Source of the DNA: Hyphodiscus hymeniophilus | Lineage: Eukaryota; Ascomycota; Leotiomycetes; Helotiales; Hyphodiscaceae | Direction: 5' to 3' | Assembly: GCA_016508695.1 (NCBI GenBank) | Contig: VNKQ01000006.1 | Coordinates: forward strand, 496,001 to 560,000 | DNA: 64,000 nt | Part shown: positions 59,110 through 64,000 of the stretch, in pieces | How positions within the stretch are numbered: position 1 is the stretch's first letter | Layout: every line of letters starts with the position of its first letter | Notes under the pieces: generated by a model | Database searches by the model: none | What the model saw: the letters and a program-made list of their open reading frames with translations, nothing else | What the model was told of the DNA's origin: nothing | Program-made: the position numbers and the translations under genes

Positions 59110-62100
59110 TATTGTGTTTGTTTTGCGTCCTTCTTTCTCTTTATAAGAACGGTTTCCTGGATGTAGTGGATAGATTTATGGAAGCTGAGTGGCAAATGAA
59201 GGTTTCGCAAATACCGTTTATGTATTTCGTTCCCCGAGGTCAGGGTGGGAAGTAATATGGATTTATATCTTAGCGTTTTGGGGCTGTGAAATAATGCCTG
59301 TCTACCGATGTTTTCTTGTTCCTCGATCTCAATGGGAGACAAAATGTGGCTGTGAGTTGTTTCTTTCATCGGAAGATGTATCAACAAAGGGTCGGATAAA
59401 AGGTTGACGCCACAAAATATTCTTAAAACATTCTTCAAGTATTCACCAAAGGAGATGGCGCTCAAACAATCAACACAGAAGCCCACCAAGTCGAGGCCCA
59501 GAATTTCATCTACCAAGTTCGCTGTGGAGGAAACTGGCCGTGTCGCCGCTAGCATACACTTCAGGCAGATTCTTCACGAGTCAGCTAATTCGTGGACTCT
59601 CAGGATTAGATCGATCAACCGTTTTTCTATAAGATCGCCTCCTGGTAGCGAGCCCCTGTCCGTTTAAGAAGATACTCTGTCGTAGTGTTTGATCTCCTCG
59701 ATGCAAATGGTGCCAAGCGTATCAGCGCTTATGCAGCGAAGAACGGGCATATTGTGAAATTGAGCTGTAAGTAAAGTTCAGTCAATCCCGTCCAAAAGAT
59801 ATCAAGGATGATTATCCCAACAAAAATGACCTCAGGCAGCCTAGGAGGCTTCACAATGAAGATGAATTGTGAAGGGCTGGAAGACTGGTCGAAGGCGGGA
59901 TCGCTTTATTTGAGCAACTTAGAGTCATATCGTATAGACCGCTGAATGATCGCTAGGGCGGACAAGAGAACCCCGAGGTCCATTCCAGACGAATTTTCGA
60001 GAAGAATTGCCATATAATTTCGGATTGTGAAGATGGTCCTGTAATTGCCACTGTAATAGAACGCAGCGCTCGGGAGTAGTTCGCATACGCTTTGGTGGGT
60101 CCTGACCTGTTTGATTCTCATATATAAAACTATGATGGGGTCAGAAAATAATTCTATGAATCAGCAGAATCAGATCGATCTCCTACACCCTCTCTTTATT
60201 TTTCTCTTAGTCGAAAACTTTTGTGGACGAGAAAGTTGCCCCGATTTGAGATTGATCACGTGCAACATAGTGAAACTTCGGATCTAGAGCTTTCGTTCCC
60301 TAGCTCTTCAGTGACAAACCCCAGTAGGAAAGTTGATGCATGTTACATTCAAGCTATAACAATGTTTGCAGAATATTGCAGCTCGTGCTCCAACTCTGCT
60401 TGATCATCATCCAACAGGTACTTCGAGTATACTGTATGAGGACGGACTGATGCTTCTCTCGTGGTTCTCACCATGCGAACCGCGGTCGATTCCCAATTGA
60501 TGCTCTCCACAGTCGCTTCCGCACTCGATACTCGCTCAATCGACGAAACAATTGACGGCTTGGTCTTGGGCCAAGACCTGGCCATCTGGATATCGTCCAT
60601 ACATGCGTTAAGGGTGGAATGAAGGAGGCCGGGTGGATGATACCCAGCTACACAGGTACGGGCAAGCGCTACGCCAAGTTGAACTCCACAACTTGCTCTC
60701 CTCTACGCCTGTTGAGTATTATGAACGAGGCCTTGGAAAGCAGTTTTGGCGCAGTACTTCATGTATATGGGAGGTGAGAGACTAGAAATTCCTCTCGGAA
60801 GTCACGCAACTTCAGACCAAGGCCAACCTTTTTCACAGCCATAGCGATGTGTGGTGCAATTACTTCGAAGCAATACGAAAGGCTAGCTCGAGAACACAAG
60901 GGCTGTCCCATAATACTCGGGTCGGCTCGAAGAGAAGGTAGTGATAGACGGCCAGAGTTGGCATTTGCTAGGGAAAAGAACGATCTTGAGACCTTTTCAG
61001 GGTTGTCGAGGTGATGTTTAATTCCTGTTATTGTTAATCGGATTGTCTGGTAACTCTGGTTGCTCTTTGAAGTCACATCTTATTGTATCAAGATTGAAGA
61101 GGCTGTGTTGTCTTGCCTCCGTTTGTCCTCGACAAGATTATTTAACCCTGCTTCAAGTCATGCATCTCCAATGCAGCTGGGTAATTAGGCACCATTTTCT
61201 TCCGCTCAAGTGTTCAGGATCAAGGCGCCACTAATCACTAGTATTTGTTTGATGGAGCTCTTCAAGAATATGTTGGAAGCATCACACAAAAGTTCGTCAA
61301 TGCGCCCGAGCATAATGAATTTTCCGGTGTACATGATGCTATGTTTAGATACTAATATCCAACTTCCTGTTGCCATGCGTGGCCGGAGAGAGCGGTCCAC
61401 CATCCCCTGGTGAAGAACTGAATCCTTCAAGATGCAATCTTCACCGGTTACTTTCTGGTTCCTCCAATTGAGTTGTCTTGTCTCAGCCTTGAGGTTTTTG
61501 TGGCGTCGCAATTGACTCTCGGTTGGCCCAACTTATTAATAGGGCTTCCTTCCAGAGTTCTTTGAGGACTATTCTGATTGGCTATCTGCCGTTCGGGCGT
61601 GACCCCTTCCCGCGTGCAGCTTCAGCTTTTCAGACGACTGTGAGATCGGCATAAAGTTCTGCCTTGATCTGCAAAAGGAGTCCTCTGATCTGTTAATTTA
61701 TCACTCTTAATTCTCTTGGCAGGACTGGACAGGGTGCGGACGTCGTCCAGTACGCAACGGTAGGCGATTTGAAGGCTTGTTACAATAGATGATCGTGAGA
61801 TTGACAAATTGCGTCTATTCCTCTATTGCAGCCTGATGTTTGTAGTCCGGTTGATACATAGAGATCTTTGGAGATGTGTTCCAAATACACATATACTTGT
61901 CATGAAATCTTCGTCCAATTCAGTCCATGAAATGATTCTCAGAGCAGTAGCAGGTAGTCCAAACTTCTGCGAAATCATTTAGCGCGTTCAATCAAGGACG
62001 GGAAGGGAATATGCATAAGGGAGGCGGCATGCCAAGAAACCACAGCCATGGGCAAGGCTGCTACAGTAGGTTACTCACTCTCAAGCTATGTGAGCCTCCC

Positions 62101-62272
62101 ACACCGTACCAAACGAACCTGAGATTATATATCGAATCATGTTTCCCCAAGCAGCGACACAACATCTCACAGGTGCTCCTCTCAATTTCCATATCTTCGT
62201 TGAAAGGTGGAAAGGTTGTGACTTGTCGCTGCTCCTTATTTCCTCCACTGTGGTCAATCTTAACGAAGCAAG
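59110..62272. other. 3.2-kb gene-poor region
   Basis: A minus-strand frame, 60600-60349 (83 codons, MARSWPKTKPSIVSSIER ... YLLDDDQAELEHELQYSA), has protein-like composition but no domain. Others (59555-59109 -, 61076-60759 -, 61511-61206 -) are also unplaced. I see no RNA gene and no transposon protein. The promoter of the Cys-rich surface gene is at the right end. Confidence 0.35.
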
Positions 62273-63599
62273 ATGACCATATTCGGTAAAATCTTCATTG
62301 CAGGTTGTGCATTGCTCTCAGCACTTGTACGATGCCATGAAACTCAAGATAAATTCTTTCGAAGAGACTCCGCATTTGTCGAACGAGTTGGAGCTCAATT
62401 TGAAGCACAGCTCTTTCTCAGAAACGAGTCCGAGCAGACATATCACACGCCTTTCAATCCGTTCCTTGACAGCCGATCGCTCCTCAAATCATGGATGGGA
62501 AAGCGCCAGGAAACGTGTGTTGATTCCGGCTACTCACCGTGCACCGGTACAGACTTCTTCAGTCCATCCTCGGGTTTTGGCTAAATGTTCACAGATTCAA
62601 CTGGTTGCTGCCCTACAGTTGGATATGGCTGTTGTCCACTGGGGTGCTGCCCGACAGGCAAGACTTGTTGTACTAACTCAAACACTTGCGCCGATCCAGG
62701 TGATGTCTGCTGTGAGGGCGACTACACTTGCCCCAGTGGATGGAATTGCTGCACTCAAGGCACCTGCTTTCCTGATGGTGGACAATGCTGCAGTACAGGA
62801 TTCTATTGTACAGCAGGCAACGTGTGCGTACTCGTAAATGGGGCACAAAAGTGCTGCACTGAGTATGTCTTTTCCCTGGACGTGCAACCCTTACTACCAG
62901 ATCTCCTTGGATTTCGTTGAACCCGAAATGCTAACGTGTAATTCAAGCAACTACTGCACTGCTCATGTATCCGGCACAGTAACCATCTCGGCCCCCTCCC
63001 TCCCCACAAACACTGACAGCGCACTCGGCATCGCCCCACCGGCAACGACCGCAGTGCCCACTCAAGCTAGTTTATCAGTAATTTTCACCTACTATTACTA
63101 CACCATAACTTATTACTACATATCTTGGTACTGGACTCTCTACCTCGAAGAAAGTACCTCCACATACGCCACGATTACGACTTTTACCACGATCTCCATC
63201 TATGATACCGACTCCAACGCCGCGTATTCAAGCTTTCTGGACGTGAGCGAGACCTTGACTTTAAGTACACCCGAGGCCGCGAGTACGCTGAGCCCGTTGC
63301 CTGAGGATACTGCGGCTGCGAGCTCAAACAGTCCACAGACGGCCGGGGGCGGAATCGGAGCCACGGCGAGCTTGTCACAGCCGGTGCCCTCGAAGGCAAG
63401 TACGAGCAGAAGCGATACGAGCCTGCGTGCGGGTTCCGAGCCCTCGTCGACGACAGGGTCGTCAAGTGAAGCTAGCTCGACATCACAAGCCGAGGGGAGT
63501 GGAGCGACGAGGTTGAAGGCGATGTGGGGCGCGAGTTGGGGCTTTGCTGGGCTTGTGGGGTTGTGGATTATCGCTGGTGGGTTGTTGATTCGGCTTTGA
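62273..63599 (+). CDS. Cys-rich, Ser/Thr-rich GPI-anchored cell-surface protein
   Basis: Exons 62273-62546, 62595-62862 and 62948-63599 (48- and 85-nt introns) give 397 aa. A signal peptide is visible (KIFIAGCALLSALV). A granulin-like block of Cys pairs follows: GYSPCTDSTGCCPTVGYGCC, PLGCCPTGKTCC, DVCCEGDYTCPSGWNCC and GGQCCSTGFYC. The joint CT-DSTG uses intron 1, which carries an in-frame stop. Then comes an aromatic tract, FTYYYYTITYYYISWYW, and a long Ser/Thr stem. The C-terminus is hydrophobic (WGFAGLVGLWIIAGGLLIRL) after small residues, fitting a GPI attachment signal. It is likely a wall or membrane surface protein; ligand and role are unknown. Confidence 0.82.
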
Positions 63600-64000
63600 A
63601 TTAACTTCGAAACTGGAGGTTGGATCTTCTATGCTATCACTTGACCTTTGCTTGTTGGAAACCTTTGATTAAATTTTGGAATTTTTATGTATTACAATAA
63701 TATTAGGAAGCATAAATTACGTGACCTGGATCGTAGCTTCACTATCTTACGTCGCCAAGAGAAATGAAACGCGGGTTGGTTTTCTTCTATTGGCTCAATG
63801 AGTGAATGCCTTCACTTCAGGTTGTCAGCGGGCCGGGGTTTCACTCAATCAAGGATGAGCCAGAATGAGCTAAAACAGCAAGTGTGCAAGCTGTTTGGGA
63901 TTTATTCACTGAATTTTATTATGTACCTCAAACGCGCCATTACCAGTAATTTTAATGGATTAGAACTCATTTTCAGATGTTCTACCCTCGTCAATTGTAA
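63600..64000. other. Downstream flank, window end
   Basis: 400 bp, AT-rich after the stop codon (likely 3' UTR). I see no gene in the remainder. Confidence 0.5.

Noticed and set aside
59109..59555. 148-codon minus-strand frame ending at the first base of the small membrane protein gene
   Set aside because: No domain; it lies where the 5' UTR and promoter of that gene are expected.
62562..62594. 33-nt intron as an alternative to remove the stop in the Cys-rich gene
   Set aside because: Too short for fungal splicing; the 48-nt alternative starting at 62547 fits the size mode and gives a better Cys spacing.
62298..62837. 179-codon frame in another phase of the Cys-rich gene
   Set aside because: Shadow of the real coding frame, which has the signal peptide and Cys pairs.
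1..64000. tRNA or rRNA genes
   Set aside because: No convincing B-box (GGTTCGANTCC) with a matching acceptor stem was found while scanning; a tRNAscan-SE run would settle it.

Overview
The window is nuclear DNA of a filamentous ascomycete (Pezizomycotina). The evidence is short GT-AG introns of mostly 44-110 nt, a fungal Zn2Cys6 regulator, a Rho1 exchange factor with DEP/DH/PH/CNH order, a BOR1-type borate exporter, a GPI-anchored Ser/Thr-rich surface protein and an mt-ribosome GTPase of the MTG1 type. A Leotiomycetes-like source fits the general look of the proteins, but that is inference only. I rebuilt the gene models by reading splice sites by eye, so exon edges are predictions.

Layout. 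1-183: 5' end of a dihydroxyacetone kinase (-), cut by the window edge. 1188-4885: a short-chain dehydrogenase (+), broken by one extra C, and a six-exon Zn2Cys6 regulator (+). 7358-10341: an Est1/SMG7-type DNA/RNA-binding protein (-). 10342-17667: a 7.3-kb gene-poor stretch. 17668-19863: a secreted-type amidase (+) without an obvious ATG. 19864-25360: another gene-poor stretch that hides a decayed family-31 glycosidase C-terminus. 25361-28825: a GRAM-TBC-EF-hand Rab GAP (+). 29463-31273: a BTB-like protein (-), followed by an 850-bp purine-rich minisatellite. 34245-45894: a compact housekeeping block of ISY1 (+), MTG1 (-), BOR1 (+), an F-box-like Cys-pair protein (+), Tudor-SN (-, with a one-base frameshift) and SOD1 (-). 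47596-53022: ROM2/RGF-type Rho GEF (+). 53728-56026: two tandem disordered glycine-rich paralogues (+). 56329-57718: transaldolase (-). 58789-59109: a 106-aa two-helix membrane protein with a PPAY tail (-). 62273-63599: a Cys-rich GPI-anchored protein (+).

Most neighbours are unrelated housekeeping genes, as is usual in such genomes. The dehydrogenase and the Zn2Cys6 gene lie side by side and may be functionally linked. Transaldolase and SOD1 are both oxidative-stress related but not adjacent.

I found no convincing undescribed system. The points most worth checking are: two single-base indels in C/G homopolymers that break otherwise intact genes; seven introns of exactly 48 nt, three of them stop-free and in frame, so invisible to ORF callers; the amidase start problem; the GH31 relic; the minisatellite with an exact 120-bp higher-order period; and the tandem RGTFN-motif paralogues.
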